Shown: piece after piece, positions 1 through 12,317 of the stretch
How positions within the stretch are numbered: the first letter of the stretch is position 1
Layout of the letters: each line of letters starts with the position of its first letter
Origin: Neocallimastix lanati (nom. inval.)
Lineage: Eukaryota; Neocallimastigomycota; Neocallimastigomycetes; Neocallimastigales; Neocallimastigaceae
Length of the DNA stretch: 64,000 nucleotides
Assembly (NCBI GenBank): GCA_016946835.1
Contig: JACVTC010000101.1
Location: 490,001 to 554,000 of the forward strand
Direction of reading: 5' to 3'
Notes under the pieces: model-generated
What the model was told of the DNA's origin: nothing
The model's database searches: none
What the model saw: only the letters and a program-made list of their open reading frames with translations
Position numbers and translations under genes: made by a program

Positions 1-200
1 TTTGAAGATGCTTCATCAAGGTATTTTTATAATAATAAAAATTTATATTTTATTCAATTAATTTATTAATTTATTTTATTTTTATATTATTTTTATATTA
101 ATATATTTAATAATATAATAATTTCATGTAAATAAGTCTTTCATCTATACCATCATATTCATTAACATCAAATAGTGATAGTAGTAGCACTAAAATATCA

Positions 201-249
<49 letters not shown>

Positions 250-3200
250 TAAATACTGGAATTCAAAAGGAATCAAAATTAAAATCAATAAAGTCAGAAC
301 AAGATGAAGATCTTAAATTAAGTAAAAAGAAATCTTTACCCAACAAATCATCAACAGAAAATATCAGAAATAGAAAAAGAATTAAAACAACATCAGACAT
401 TGAATCAGATTCAGAGGATTATAATAATAAGCGTAGTGAAATTAGAAAGACATTATTAAAGAAAGCAAAAGCAAAATCTGAAGTAAAACAAGAATCATCA
501 GCAATGAAAATTAATGGTGAAGAAAAGGAAGTTCAAAGTCAAGCTGAAACCAAAACCATTTCAATGTCATCCTATAGAAAAAGATATTCACATGAAAGTA
601 ATGAACCTGAAAAAGAGATCAAAGAAAATGTTGAATCATCAATATTTAAACGTAGAAAGAAGTCAGAGAAGCCTATTGAAGATATGCCTGAAAATTTATT
701 TAAAGAAAAGAGGATAAAGACTGAAAAAGGCAATTCTAGTGATAATGAGTATACATTAAGTACTAAAGAAGTGGAAAAGGCGAAGTTAAATGAAAATAGT
801 ATTAGTCGTAGTAATGGTAAATTAAAGAAATTAAAATCTCAAAAGATTGAAAGTAGTAATAATGCTACAACTAAAAAGCAAATTAGTAATAATAAAAAAT
901 CATCTTATAGTGAGAATGAAGAGGAACCTAAGGAAGTTAAAAGAAAAACAAATATTAATGATTATCTTAAACGCCAAAGAAAAGATAAAATTTTGTATAC
1001 TGATTCAGAGAGTGAACAAGAGGAAATGTCAGAGTTTAAGAAAAATAATACTAAATCTTCTAGTAAAAAAGTATCTACCGTAAGTGATAAAGAAGAAGGT
1101 GGTTCACAGTCAAGAAAAATTACTCTAAAAATTATCAAGAAAAAGGAATTAGCACATAGTGATGAAAAGGATGTATTACAAACTAAAAGGAAAAATAATA
1201 TTAGTAGTAGAAGATCAAATATATATAATAGTGATGAAGAAGAAAAAGAAATTTCTCAATTTAAAAAGAAGAGTAATCATATTAGTAGGAAATCATATAT
1301 TAATAGTGATGAAGAAGAAGAAAAAGAAGAAAAAGAAGAAGAAGAAGAAGAAAATGTTCCAACTAAAAAATTGAGTAATAAATATAAAATTAAGAAGATT
1401 AATAATTATAGTGATGATGAATTTGATGATAACTCCCCATATGAAGCAAAATCAATAAAGAGAAAGAGTAAACGTATTAGTAAAAGAAATAGTGATGAAG
1501 AAGATGATAATGAAGAACCAAGATCATTAATTAAAGAATATAAAAAGAAAATTAAAAATAGAAAAATTGAAGTTGCTAGTGATGAGGAAGATGAACCAGG
1601 TGAATTAATAGAAAAACCAATTAAACGTAAGAGCCTTTTAAATAAACCTAATTCATCTGTATCTGCTACTGTTGCAGTTACACCTGAAGTAGATGATAGT
1701 AATTCAAAGTTGTCCAATATTAAGAAACCTAGGAGAAAACTTAGTATAAACTATAATTATAATTCAGATTCAAGTAGTTCATCCGATTCTGATGAACCAT
1801 TACATGAAAAAAGAGAAAAGGAAAAAGAAAGAAAAAGAATTGAAAAATATTCTCCCAAGGATAAAACTAAGTCGATTGTATCTAATTCTGAAAATGAGAA
1901 AAAACTTTCTAAACGTTATGAGAAAGAAAAAATTAAAACTAAACGTATCTCAAAATCTAGTGATACTGCTAATGTTACAAAAATCTCAGCTGTAGCAACA
2001 CCTACTCTTTCTAATGAAACTAAAACTAAAAAATTAGAAAAGCATGAAACAAGTTCATTGAAAAGAAAGCGTACAGCCTCAAGATTATCCATTTCATCGG
2101 ATAGTGAAGAGGGTGCCTATGAGAGCGATAAACGTGTAAAACATTTATCTGAAAATGTTGGCACCAGTACTGTGGTATCAGATGAACAACAACCTAAACA
2201 TAGAAATTCTTTTTCTTCTATACAAACCAAATCGAAGAATGATAAAAAGGAAAGTACAGTCAGTAATGATAAGAAAATATCTCATGCCTTGGAATCAGGT
2301 CGTAGTTATAATCGAAAGAATTCAAGTTATAATAGTAATACACCTGAAAGTGCTCCTGTGGGTTCAGTTACATTAGAAAAATCTGTAACGGCAAAGTTAA
2401 TAACGGCATCTCAACAAGCTATTGTACAAGCTTCACCATCAAGATCAGGTCAAAAAGAAGCTAAAAGTCATAGTAGAAGTATGTCCATTGATCCAAATGA
2501 TTCATCTAATGAACGACTAAACATTTATAATAAAGAAGGTAAAGAAAAGATTGATAAAGATAGAGATAGAGATAGAAATGAGAGAGATAGGGATAGAGAT
2601 AAGGATAGAGATAGAGATAGAGATAGGGATAGAGATAGAGATAGAGACAGAGACAGAGAAAGAGACAGAGATAGGGATAGAGAACGTGATCGTGATAGAG
2701 ATCGTGAACGTGAACGTGAGCGTGATAGAGATAGGGAAAGAGATAGAGATAATAGTAGAAGTCGTAATCGTTATCCTCGTGAAGATAAAGATAAAGATAA
2801 GGAAAAGGATAAGGATAAGGAAAAGGAAAAGGAAAAGGAAAAAATTTTAAATAATAAGAGAACATCTTCATCGGAACGTATTAAGGATAAAAGTCAAAAT
2901 AGTGCTATCAATAATTCTACAAATAATACTAGTATCAATACCAATTCAAATATCAATACTAGTGGCGTTAAGAAGGCCAGTGAAAAAGGTAGTGAAATTT
3001 CTCTTAATTCTGTAAATAATACTAAAATAGGAAAGAATAGTAATGATTTAGGAAATAATAGTGCCCCTGTAGATAAAGATTCTACAAGTACAAATAATAA
3101 TAATAATTCAGATCGTTCCAAGGAACGTGAAAGAGATAGGGATCGTGACCGTGATAGAGAAAGAGATAGAGATCGTGATAGAGATCGTGAAAGAGATCGT

Positions 3201-4134
3201 GATAGAGAGAGAGATAGAGATAGGGATCGTGATCGGGAACGTGATAGGGATAGAGATAGAGACAGAGATCGTGATAGAGACAGAGATAGAGACAGAGATA
3301 GAGACAGAGACAGAGATAGAGATCGTGATAGATATCGTGATAGAGATAGAGATAGAGACAGAGATCGTGACAGAGACAGAGATCGTGAGAGAGATAGAGA
3401 TAGGGAAAGAGACAGAGAAAAGGTTAAAGAAAAAGAAAAAGAGAAAGAAAAAGAAAAAGAAAAAGAGAAAGAGAAAGAGAAAGAGAAGGAAAAAGAAAAA
3501 GAGAAAGAAAAAGATAAAGAGAAGGCTTCTAAGTCAGAAATTGATACAGGTAACTCTTTTTATTATTATTATTATTATTACAATATATCAATATTATATA
3601 TTATTATTATTTATTATAAATGTATAATATTTTTTATTTTATTTTATTTTATTTTATTTTATTCAATCTGTACTTTATATTAATATTCTACTATTTATTT
3701 TATTTTATTTTATTTTATTTTATTTTATTTTATTTTATTTTATTCAATCTGTACTTTATATTAATATTCTACTATTTATTTTATTTTATTTTATTTTAAT
3801 TATATTAAATTATATTTATATTTTATATATTTATTAAATGTTTATATAATATTTAAATAATTTTAATTTAAAGTTGATAAAGAAGAAACTGAAAAGAATA
3901 CAAAGAGAAATAGAAGAAATTCTCAAATAAGTAATGATAATACATTAAAGAAAGAGAAGATTAGTTTATCTCAATATATGAATAGATCCTTCCGTTCAGA
4001 TAGTAATGATAATCTTTCAAATAATGATAGTCACGATGAAGGTACTGTTCAAGAAAGGGCTATCCAAGGTTCGCATAGTTCTAAAAAGGCATTAAAGGAT
4101 TTATAGTAAGTTGAATTCAATATTTTTAAATATA

Positions 4135-4195
<61 letters not shown>

Positions 4196-5404
4196 GAATT
4201 TTTATCTTTAAAATTTTTGATTTATTTTTAATAATATTATTTTATTTTCATTTATTTATAATAGTCGACATAAAGGTCAACTTCATAAGCATCGTGGTGA
4301 AACATTCCAAGATGAGAAAAATATGAAATTATTTGTATTGGATTATATTTTAGCGGCACTTCTTTTTACAGAAACATATATTGATGTAAATAAATATTAA
4401 TATATATATATATATATAAAATAAAAATTAAAATTAATAATTTTTAATTATAATAATTTAAAGGGATTCTATTATACTGAATTTGAATCTACAAGAAAGT
4501 TTATATTCCACTGTTTTGCAATATCTAAGAAAAATGATATGAAATGTTTTTCATATTTATGGTAAAAATAAAAATTTTAATTAGAAACAATAGATTTTAA
4601 GTAAAAAAAATACTGACTAAAAAAAATCTTTCATAATTATTATTAATTTATTATAAATTATTGTATAAAGTGCTGCATTGGAAGCAAATATTATTAATCA
4701 ATGTGTTATATCTCACTTAAAACCATCTTTAAAGAAAGATGCAGAAAAATATCAAACTCTCTATCAAACTAATAAAGCTACAGATGTAATTTATCATAAA
4801 TATAATATAATTTATTCATATATTTATCATTTTATTTATTCATTTTTTTTTTTTTTTTATGTATATGTATTTTTACTATTATATATATATTTTTACTATT
4901 ATTTAAAATATATATTTTAAAAATAATTTAAATTTTTTTTTTTTCCCTTTTAAAAAATAAAAGGAGGATTACAAGATTTATTTCGGAACTAAAATAAAAA
5001 AGACTTTTAAATTAATAGAAGAATTAGATCGTTCTAACCAATTATGGCAAGAACTTGAAAATAATAGAAATATTATTCTTAGTAAATATTAAATTATTAT
5101 AAATTTTAATTATATATAGATTATTATCTCTTAAAATTATGATATTAATATTGAATAAATCAATTTTATTTATTTATTTATTTATTTATTTATTTGTTTG
5201 TTTGTTTGTTTGTTTTATTAAATTATTTTTATTTATTTGTTAGATGAATTCCCAAAGACATTTAAGAACTCAAATATATCACTAGTTACCCCTGTTGAAG
5301 AAACTATTAAAATTATAAGGCGTTGTATAAAAGAGTATATTGAAAATAAAGGATTACACGAATTTTCTGATTTCAGTAATTGTAACTGTATGAAGAATAT
5401 TTAA
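1..5404 (+). CDS. AF4/FMR2-like (Ebp1-like) nuclear protein, 3' part, 8 exons
   Basis: Partial gene entering from the left edge. I join exons 1-20, 137-3549, 3874-4105, 4265-4385, 4464-4561, 4671-4785, 4964-5081 and 5244-5404; every junction is GT..AG, phases match, and the total is 4278 nt (1425 codons plus TAA). The N-terminal ~1150 residues are disordered: Lys/Ser/Glu-rich with acidic SDEEE patches, an Asn run, and long Arg-Asp/Arg-Glu dipeptide tracts (about 2560-2760 and 3120-3420). The last five exons encode a helical, ordered region that includes HKHRGETFQDEKNMK, ILAALLFTE and YLCAALEAN. It resembles the AF4/FMR2 C-terminal homology domain (motif series LKHKAD.., EAALSFIE, and a CL.LLYWRMF-like helix), and in fission yeast Ebp1 is the AF4-like partner of Ell1/Eaf1. 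If so, it is a scaffold of a super-elongation-type complex in the nucleus. The exon structure is strong; the family call is by eye and moderate. Alternatives: another SR-like charged nuclear protein. Confidence 0.6.
3631..3797 (-). repeat. two minisatellite cores inside an intron, inverted relative to the 16.2-kb array
   Basis: Intron 3550-3873 of the AF4-like gene contains (ATTTT)n tracts and two copies of a 37-bp core (3661-3697 and 3742-3778). The core is the reverse complement of the unit of the large minisatellite at 16206-18953, in the version that reads TATTAATATAAAGTACAG when inverted. Confidence 0.9.
4106..4264 (+). other. intron with long T and TA runs
   Basis: Intron between exons 3 and 4 of the AF4-like gene. 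It starts GTAAG, ends TAG, and is mostly a (TA)n stretch followed by about 34 T. It illustrates how introns here accumulate homopolymers without breaking the splice sites. Confidence 0.75.
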
Positions 5405-5600
5405 ATTTGAAACATTTACAAAGCAAAACAAAAACAAAAACAAAAACATACAAAAAAAAAAAAAAAAAAAAAAAAGTATATCATAATTTATATGTATATA
5501 TATATATAGATTTAAATTATTTAATTTTTTTTTTTTTTTTAATTTTTTTTTAAAAAAAAAAAAAATCTTTTTATTATTAATTACTATTTTCATTTTTATA

Positions 5601-5651
<51 letters not shown>

Positions 5652-6237
5652 ATAATTATTAATTCAAATATATCGATATTTTATATTTCATTATATATAA
5701 ATTAATATTAAATTTTAAATTAATATCTATATTTTCTCTTTAAATTTATACATTCAGCTATAATAATGATAGGAAGAATTAAAATATAATTAAATAATTA
5801 TAATTTTAAATATATATATTTATTGTATTTACTATTCCTTTATTATTATTATTATTTCATTTTTTTTATTAAAAAAAATTTTTAAATGTATATTTTAATT
5901 CATTTTCTTTTATTCTTTTTTTTTTTTTTTTTTTTTTTTTACATTTTACATTTTTACATATGAATATTAATATTTATTATCTTTATTGAACAATTACTAT
6001 ATAAGAATAATTAAATTATATTTTTTTATTTTTATATTATTTATAAATAAATAAAAAAAAATTAAATAAATAGATAATATAAGAAAAAAAAAAATTTTTT
6101 TTTTTTTTTTTTTGTGAATTTTGTAGTATTATTCAAAAAATTTTTAAATGAATATTAAATAGAATATTAAAATTTACTTTAATTTCATGAAATTTTTTTT
6201 TTTTTTTTAAAATGAAATACTAATAATAATTTTTAAT

Positions 6238-6275
<38 letters not shown>

Positions 6276-6647
6276 CTCATAACGTTATTTTAAATAATAT
6301 ATTATATATTATTATTATTATTATTATTATTATCTTTTTTTATTTTTTTACTTTTTTATTTGAAGGTATATTTATTTTTAAAATGAATATATTTAGAAAA
6401 TACAATATAAAATATAAAATAGTTATAAAAAAAAAAAGGTTATATATTTTGTTGAGATTATGTATAAATGATTATAAAATATGATATAATGAAAAGGAAT
6501 ATATATATATAAATTATTTTATTCTTTTTATACATATAATAAATGAAATAATTAAATATTCTTTTGTATATATAATAAATGAAAAGATAAAAATAAAAAA
6601 AAAAAAAAAAAATAAAAATAAAAAAAAATATAAATTTTAATTAGAAA

Positions 6648-6693
<46 letters not shown>
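5405..6693. other. intergenic, no gene seen
   Basis: Convergent intergenic space between the AF4-like gene (+) and the first PNS1-like gene (-). It is almost only A and T, with many A and T runs up to about 40 nt. No ORF with coding character or structured RNA was seen. An A-run of about 35 on the minus strand lies just after the PNS1-like stop. Confidence 0.7.
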
Positions 6694-6694
<1 letters not shown>

Positions 6695-8292
6695 TAATAC
6701 ACTATCGAAGGATAAGTATCTCTGACTTTTTCCCATAGTTCAGGTTTGGTTTGACGAAGGGCATCTGGATCTTCACAGAGACAGACGAAAGTAGTAGCAA
6801 CACCAGAATTTATTACTTGAGCAACAACTGAAAATATCATAAGACCAATTAAGAATGCACAAACGCCATAAATAATTAAAGAAGTGACATTATTAATACT
6901 TAAAATAAGAAAACCGAGAATACATGTTACTAATGCAGATAAACAACCAATCGCCATACTACCTATTACTAAAACATTACCAATAAGGTTATCATTAATT
7001 AAGGCATCAATACCGCGAGCTTTACACAGGGTCCAAGTATCTTTAGCTGCTTGACAATAGGATTTACCATAGATAGCAACTTCGGTAAAAGCATAAACAT
7101 TGAAATATTCAAGTATATCTCCAATACATGATAAGATGCACTCTACACAGCAAGCACAAATACAAAGTAAACAGTTTTGATCATCTGCAGCATCATTTTT
7201 TGTTTGACGAGCTATTGCTTCTAATGTATTAATGATAGCAATAATTAAACTTCCAAAACAAATGGAACCAAAACTTGTTGTTATGGCACGTTTAATTGAT
7301 TTAACTGTTGGATTTTTAACATCAAGTTCAATGGAATTCGTTGTTGGATTAATAAAACTTCGGAAGTAATAGGTAGCAAATACCCCAGAAATAGAAACAT
7401 GAACAGTATTATTAATTACTTGAGAACTATAATAGAAGGAAAATAGAAGGAAAACATACACAATATATGCTGCTCCAGGAGATTCATTAGCTAAATAGGT
7501 CATAGAAGCTACCAGTGTAAGCATAATAATAGCGTACCATATTGCAGCGACAACACAACCCATAAAACCAACGAAAATAGTTGCTGGGAATCTTCTAGTA
7601 ACTATTGTAACCGTAGTTAACATTACTCTAGCAAATGGAATTCTTGATCTCCAGAAGAAATAGCATACCACATAGAGTAAAGCGAAAAATATCATTACAA
7701 TACCCATAATTGGATTAATGAAAAAGGAAACCACTGCATAGATTAAGTTAAGTATAATGGAAATGATAAAAGTGCCTTTAATCATTTTTCCAGCAAATTT
7801 TTGCATTAAAATCATATAAATAAAAGTCAATAAAGCAGAACATATGACACTGGAACAAATCATAATAATTAAATCAATGGTAGTACCACCATTAGAACTT
7901 CTTTTACTGAAATTTCCATAATCTCTATTTTGTTTTTTACTATTATTATTACTTGAATTGGAAGAACCTGAACCTGATCCATACATTTTATCTAAATCCA
8001 ATTTAGGAATACATATACCCGCTAGAACAGCTGTAGCTATAAGTGTTAATAAATATAATATGGTTGCCCATACATCTTGATATTTTGGTGAATCATTAAA
8101 TTCAATCTTAGAATTTTTAAACTCATCTCTATTGATTAATTTCTGAGTACTACTTTCTTTACCATCATTTGGTATTTCAATTTCAATATTATCGGATGGT
8201 GGTATATAATAAGGTTGTGGGTATTGTTCAGGTTTTTGTTTTACGGGAAGTAGTTGTTGAGGATAATACCCTTGAACATAAGAAGTAGTCAT
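6694..8292 (-). CDS. PNS1/SLC44 choline-transporter-like membrane protein, copy A
   Basis: 532-aa intronless ORF. The N-terminal ~85 residues are a hydrophilic, Pro/Gln/Tyr-rich cytosolic tail; after YQDVWATILYLLTLIA come about ten hydrophobic segments. Signature stretches of the choline-transporter-like family are present: FWRSRIPFARVML, YYFRSFINP, YFNVYAFTEVAIYGKSYC (about residue 405), a RGIDALINDNLIGNVL motif, and the C-terminal CEDPDALRQTKPELW. Length matches yeast Pns1 (about 540 aa). The family sits in the plasma membrane; choline transport is shown for animal members, while the role of fungal Pns1 is unclear, so the substrate is not assigned. The loop between TM1 and TM2 (Ser/Asn-rich, about residues 105-130) is the least conserved part versus copy B. 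It lies head-to-tail with copy B, 2.3 kb away. Confidence 0.9.
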
Positions 8293-8335
8293 TATATTTT
8301 ATTTTATTTTATTTTATTTTATCTTATTTTATCTT
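8293..8335 (-). promoter_or_regulatory. AAAAT-repeat leader abutting the start codon
   Basis: On the minus strand, an (AAAAT)n-type pentanucleotide tract runs directly into the ATG of PNS1-like copy A. The same arrangement precedes copy B. This is probably the A-rich 5' leader or a nucleosome-excluding promoter tract; its function is inferred. Confidence 0.35.
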
Positions 8336-8625
8336 AATTTATTTTATATAATATTTTTATTTAAGTAATAATCTCTAATTTTTTTTTTCTTCAATAAAAA
8401 ATAATTATTTCCAAATCACCACCTTAATTTGTTAAAATTCTTTTTTATGATCAATTATTAATTTTCTTGATATGATATTATTGAAATGAAATAAATAATT
8501 TTATATTGATATATATTATTTTTTTTATAATTAGAAAGAATATATAATACAGTTTAATTCAAAGGCTGTTATATATTATAATTAATTTTGATTAATTCTA
8601 TATAACACGCTTATTTTCTTTTATT

Positions 8626-8658
<33 letters not shown>

Positions 8659-10110
8659 TTTTTTCAAAAAAATAATAATTATAAAAATATATTATATATA
8701 TAATTAATAGTTAATAACATGATGTAATAATAATAATAATATTATTATTTTTATTATTATTAAAATATAAATTATAGAATAATAAAAATAAATAAGATTT
8801 TCATAATTTTATTTTTAAATATTAAAATTTATTCATATTAATACCTAGACCATGAAATATATTTTTTTTTACCTTCTGTTTATTTCTTTTTTCTATCTTT
8901 AAATATAAAAAACTAAAAAAAAATAAAATAAAATAAAAAAGTGGTGATAATAAGATTAAAAATATAATGAATAATAAAAAATAATTATAAATTCATTGAT
9001 TGCGAAGTATTTCTTAATTATATATTAATTAATGTTTATTTATTTTATTTTATTTTTATTTTTATTTTTTTTTTTTTTTTATTTATTTATTATTTTATTA
9101 TTTATTTTTTTTTTTTTTTGAAATTTTTTTTCTTTTTTTTTTAATAATTGTATAATTTAAGGTTTTACTCATTTATTAACATATAACCTAATATATTATA
9201 TTTTTTAAACTTTTTGTTTTTATGTTTTTTGTAAACTGTTAAAAATTAAACTTTTCCTTCTTTTTTTTTTTTTTTTTTTATTTAAAAAATATATATATAT
9301 ATATATATATACTATTATATTTTTTTTTTTCATTTTTTTTTATTAAAATAATATTATATATCATACTGAAATCAATATGATAAAAAAAAAAAAACATTTC
9401 AAATATTATTAAATTATCTCGATTCATATTATATACATTTTTATATTCTATATTCTTTACTTCCTTTTTATTTTAGTAGTTTTTTTATTTTTTATTCAAT
9501 TTTTCCTTTTTTTTTTGATTTTTATTTTTTAATAAAATTTAAAATTTTTTATTTTTAATTTATTTTTGCTAAATAATATAATATTTAAATGATTTAAAAA
9601 AAAAAAAACTTTTTAAATCATTTCAATATGATAATTTACTAGTAGTAAAAAAAGTTATTTTTGAATTAATAAATTAAACATAGCATCTTTTTTTTCATAT
9701 ATATATTTTTTTAAATTATTTTTTATTTTTTTATCTTTTATTTCATTTTAAACAAAAAAAAAAAAAAACATTATATTAAATCATTATATTAAATATAAAA
9801 ATTTGTATTATAAAACAAATACCTAAATAAAAGTTATAAAGTATAAATAACATACTCTAAATTATATATATATATATATAAATATGAATAATTTTTATAA
9901 AATTATTCATTAAAATTTTATGTAAACATATTTTTGCTTTCTCTATTCTAATTATTACCAAAATAAATCTTTTTTTTTTTTCTTAATTTAATAAAAATAT
10001 TTTATCATAAATTTTAATTTAAATTTAATATATATCAAGATCGATTTATCTGTTTCAATTTCAATATTAGACAAATCATTAATACGTTTTCTAAACTCTT
10101 CATTATATTA

Positions 10111-10144
<34 letters not shown>

Positions 10145-10635
10145 GAAAAAAATAATATTATAAATATATACTTTTATTTTTTTTTCAATCTATTTATTAA
10201 ATAATTATTTTTTTAATACTACTTCCTCAAAATAACATAAAAAAAATCTCTAAAATAATATCTTTTTTTTTTTTTTTTTTTTTTTATTTTTTTTTTTTTT
10301 TTTTAAAAAAAAATAATACTAAACTTGGAAATCATTATATATTTCTATTTTTAAAAATAATATAAATCTTTTTTTTTTTTTTTAAAAAAAAAAAACAAAT
10401 ACTAAACTTGGAAATCATTACATATTTCTATTTTTTAATACTTTAATATATTACTTCTATAAAAAAAAAAAAAATCTTAATTTAATTAAAATATATATAC
10501 ATATATTTTTTTCTTTTAAGGTTAGATTTTGATATATATTTTTTAAGATGTAAATAATTATGATATAAAACACATGATTGTGTAATAAACTTTAATCATT
10601 TTTTTTCTGTTATCATTCTTAAATCATATTTATAT
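8336..10635. other. intergenic between the PNS1-like paralogues
   Basis: About 2.3 kb of A/T-rich DNA with homopolymer and TA runs; no coding or RNA gene recognised. It should contain the promoter of copy A and the 3' end of copy B. Confidence 0.65.
10310..10438. repeat. short direct duplication downstream of PNS1-like copy B
   Basis: A ~37-bp segment starting ATACTAAACTTGGAAATCAT occurs at about 10313-10350 and 10400-10437, with one T/C change, separated by T and A runs. The origin is probably slippage or replication through the homopolymers. Confidence 0.8.
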
Positions 10636-12288
10636 CTACAGGCTAACACTTCCATTGAAAGTTTCTTTAACTTTGTTATAAAGTTCTGGTTTAGTGTGTA
10701 AGAGAGCATCTGGATCTTCACAGATACATACAAAAGTAGTAGCAACACCAGAATTTATCACTTGAGCAACAACTGAGAAGATCATCATACCAATTAAGAA
10801 TGCAAGAATACCATAGATAATTAATGGGGCAACTTCCTTAATACTTAAGCCTAAAAAGCCAATAACAACTGTAATCACTGTAGATAAACAACCAACAGCT
10901 AAACCACCAAGAGTTAATACATTTCCAATAAGATTATCATTAATTAAAGCTTCAATACCACGGTCTTTACATATTTCCCAAGTATCTTTAGCAGCCTCAC
11001 AGTAAGATTTACCATAAATGGCAACTTCAGTGAAAGCATAGACATTGAAATATTCAATGATATCTTCTACCCAAGATAAAATACATTCAATACAACAAGC
11101 AACAATAGTAAGTAAACCATTATCATCTTCTCTTCCTTCATTTTTAAGGATTGATGCAAGTGCCCTCAAGGTTTGAATAACGGCAATAACTAAACTACCG
11201 AAACAAATGGAACCAAAACTTGTCGTCATAGCACGTCCAAACGATTTAACGGTTGGATTTTTAACATCAAGAATAACATCATTGGTTCCGGGTTCAACAA
11301 CTCCTCGGAAGTAATAGGTAGCGAATACACCAGAAATGGTAACATGAACGACATTATTAATTACTTGAGTACTGAAGTAGAAGGAGAATAAAATGAAGAT
11401 AAGAACCACGTACATTCCAGCCCCTAAATTTACCATTGTATCACTGCAAAGAGCAGCTACAAAAGTAACACATATAATTCCGTACCATATGGCTCCAACG
11501 AAGCAACCTATGAAACCTGTAAGGATAGTGGCAGGAAATTTTTTTGTTACTGAAGTGACTGTCTTCAACATTACTTTAGCGAATGGAATTCTAGATCTCC
11601 AGAGGAAATAACAAATAGCGTAGAGTATAGCAAACAAAAGCATAATAACACTAAGGATTGGACTAACTAAAAAACAGATTAAGGCATAAATTATATTAAA
11701 AATAATAGACATAATGAATGTAGCTTTGATCATTTTACCAGCATATTTTTGCATTAAAATCATATAACCGAATGTTAAAAGTCCAGAAAAGACAACACTA
11801 GATAGTAGCATAATTACAATATCAGTTCCAGAATCTCCATCTTTACTTCTTTTAAATTTAAGATGATTGCTATTAGAAGTATTAGTACCACTTTTTCCAG
11901 TATTTGCACTATTAGTGCTGGTGCCAGTATTAGTCGAGGTACTATTATTTGAATCATTTGAATCCATCAAGTTATCAAGGTTCATAGTTGGAATAGATAT
12001 TCCAGCAATAGCTATCGTAGCAATAACGGTAACAATATAAAGGATAGCTGCCCAAATATCTTGATATTGTGGTTTTTCATTAAACTGAATTTTGGAACCC
12101 TCATAGGCATCGCCATTCTGATTCTTATTTCCTTTGCCATGTTTGCCATGATTTTTCTTAGAAGAATCGTTATTATCCGTTGGCATGTCTACGTAAAGAG
12201 ATTGTCCATCAGGCGGAACCATACCTGATGGTCCATAAGGAGGTGGTTGAGATCCATATCCCTGATAATATCCATTTGGATCACTCAT
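10636..12288 (-). CDS. PNS1/SLC44 choline-transporter-like membrane protein, copy B
   Basis: 550-aa intronless ORF, clear paralogue of copy A. They share YQDIWAAILY, FLWRSRIPFAKVML, TTSFGSICFGSLVIAVI, YFNVYAFTEVAIYGKSYC, the ALINDNLIGNVL motif and CEDPDALLHTKPEL. It has a Gly/Pro/Tyr-rich N-terminal tail, about ten TM segments, and a Thr/Asn/Ser-rich loop (about residues 105-145) longer than in copy A. The N-tail differs from copy A and carries a Lys/Asn/Gly-rich segment (NHGKHGKGNKNQNG), which may give different regulation or sorting. GC content is visibly higher than the flanks, as expected for coding DNA here. Same caveat on substrate as copy A. Tandem, same-strand arrangement points to local duplication. 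Confidence 0.9.
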   Translation of the reverse strand: MSDPNGYYQGYGSQPPPYGPSGMVPPDGQSLYVDMPTDNNDSSKKNHGKHGKGNKNQNGDAYEGSKIQFNEKPQYQDIWAAILYIVTVIATIAIAGISIPTMNLDNLMDSNDSNNSTSTNTGTSTNSANTGKSGTNTSNSNHLKFKRSKDGDSGTDIVIMLLSSVVFSGLLTFGYMILMQKYAGKMIKATFIMSIIFNIIYALICFLVSPILSVIMLLFAILYAICYFLWRSRIPFAKVMLKTVTSVTKKFPATILTGFIGCFVGAIWYGIICVTFVAALCSDTMVNLGAGMYVVLIFILFSFYFSTQVINNVVHVTISGVFATYYFRGVVEPGTNDVILDVKNPTVKSFGRAMTTSFGSICFGSLVIAVIQTLRALASILKNEGREDDNGLLTIVACCIECILSWVEDIIEYFNVYAFTEVAIYGKSYCEAAKDTWEICKDRGIEALINDNLIGNVLTLGGLAVGCLSTVITVVIGFLGLSIKEVAPLIIYGILAFLIGMMIFSVVAQVINSGVATTFVCICEDPDALLHTKPELYNKVKETFNGSVSL

Positions 12289-12317
12289 TTTATTTTTATT
12301 TTATTTTATTTTATTTT
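12289..12317 (-). promoter_or_regulatory. AAAAT-repeat leader abutting the start codon
   Basis: AAAATAAAAT-type tract on the minus strand immediately before the ATG of PNS1-like copy B, matching the situation at copy A. Function is inferred. Confidence 0.35.

Noticed and set aside
2506-3627. Several overlapping ORFs on both strands of the charged repeat region
   Set aside because: They are translations of the RD/RE and KE coding repeat in other frames; the spliced plus-strand frame accounts for the DNA.
3550-3683. Tyr/Ile/Phe-rich C-terminus of the long first ORF
   Set aside because: It is read-through into an intron; a GTAACT donor at 3550 and an in-phase acceptor at 3873 continue the protein.
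6655-6693. A-run after the PNS1-like copy A stop as evidence of a processed retrogene
   Set aside because: A/T runs of this size occur throughout the window, copy B lacks one, and no target duplication was found.
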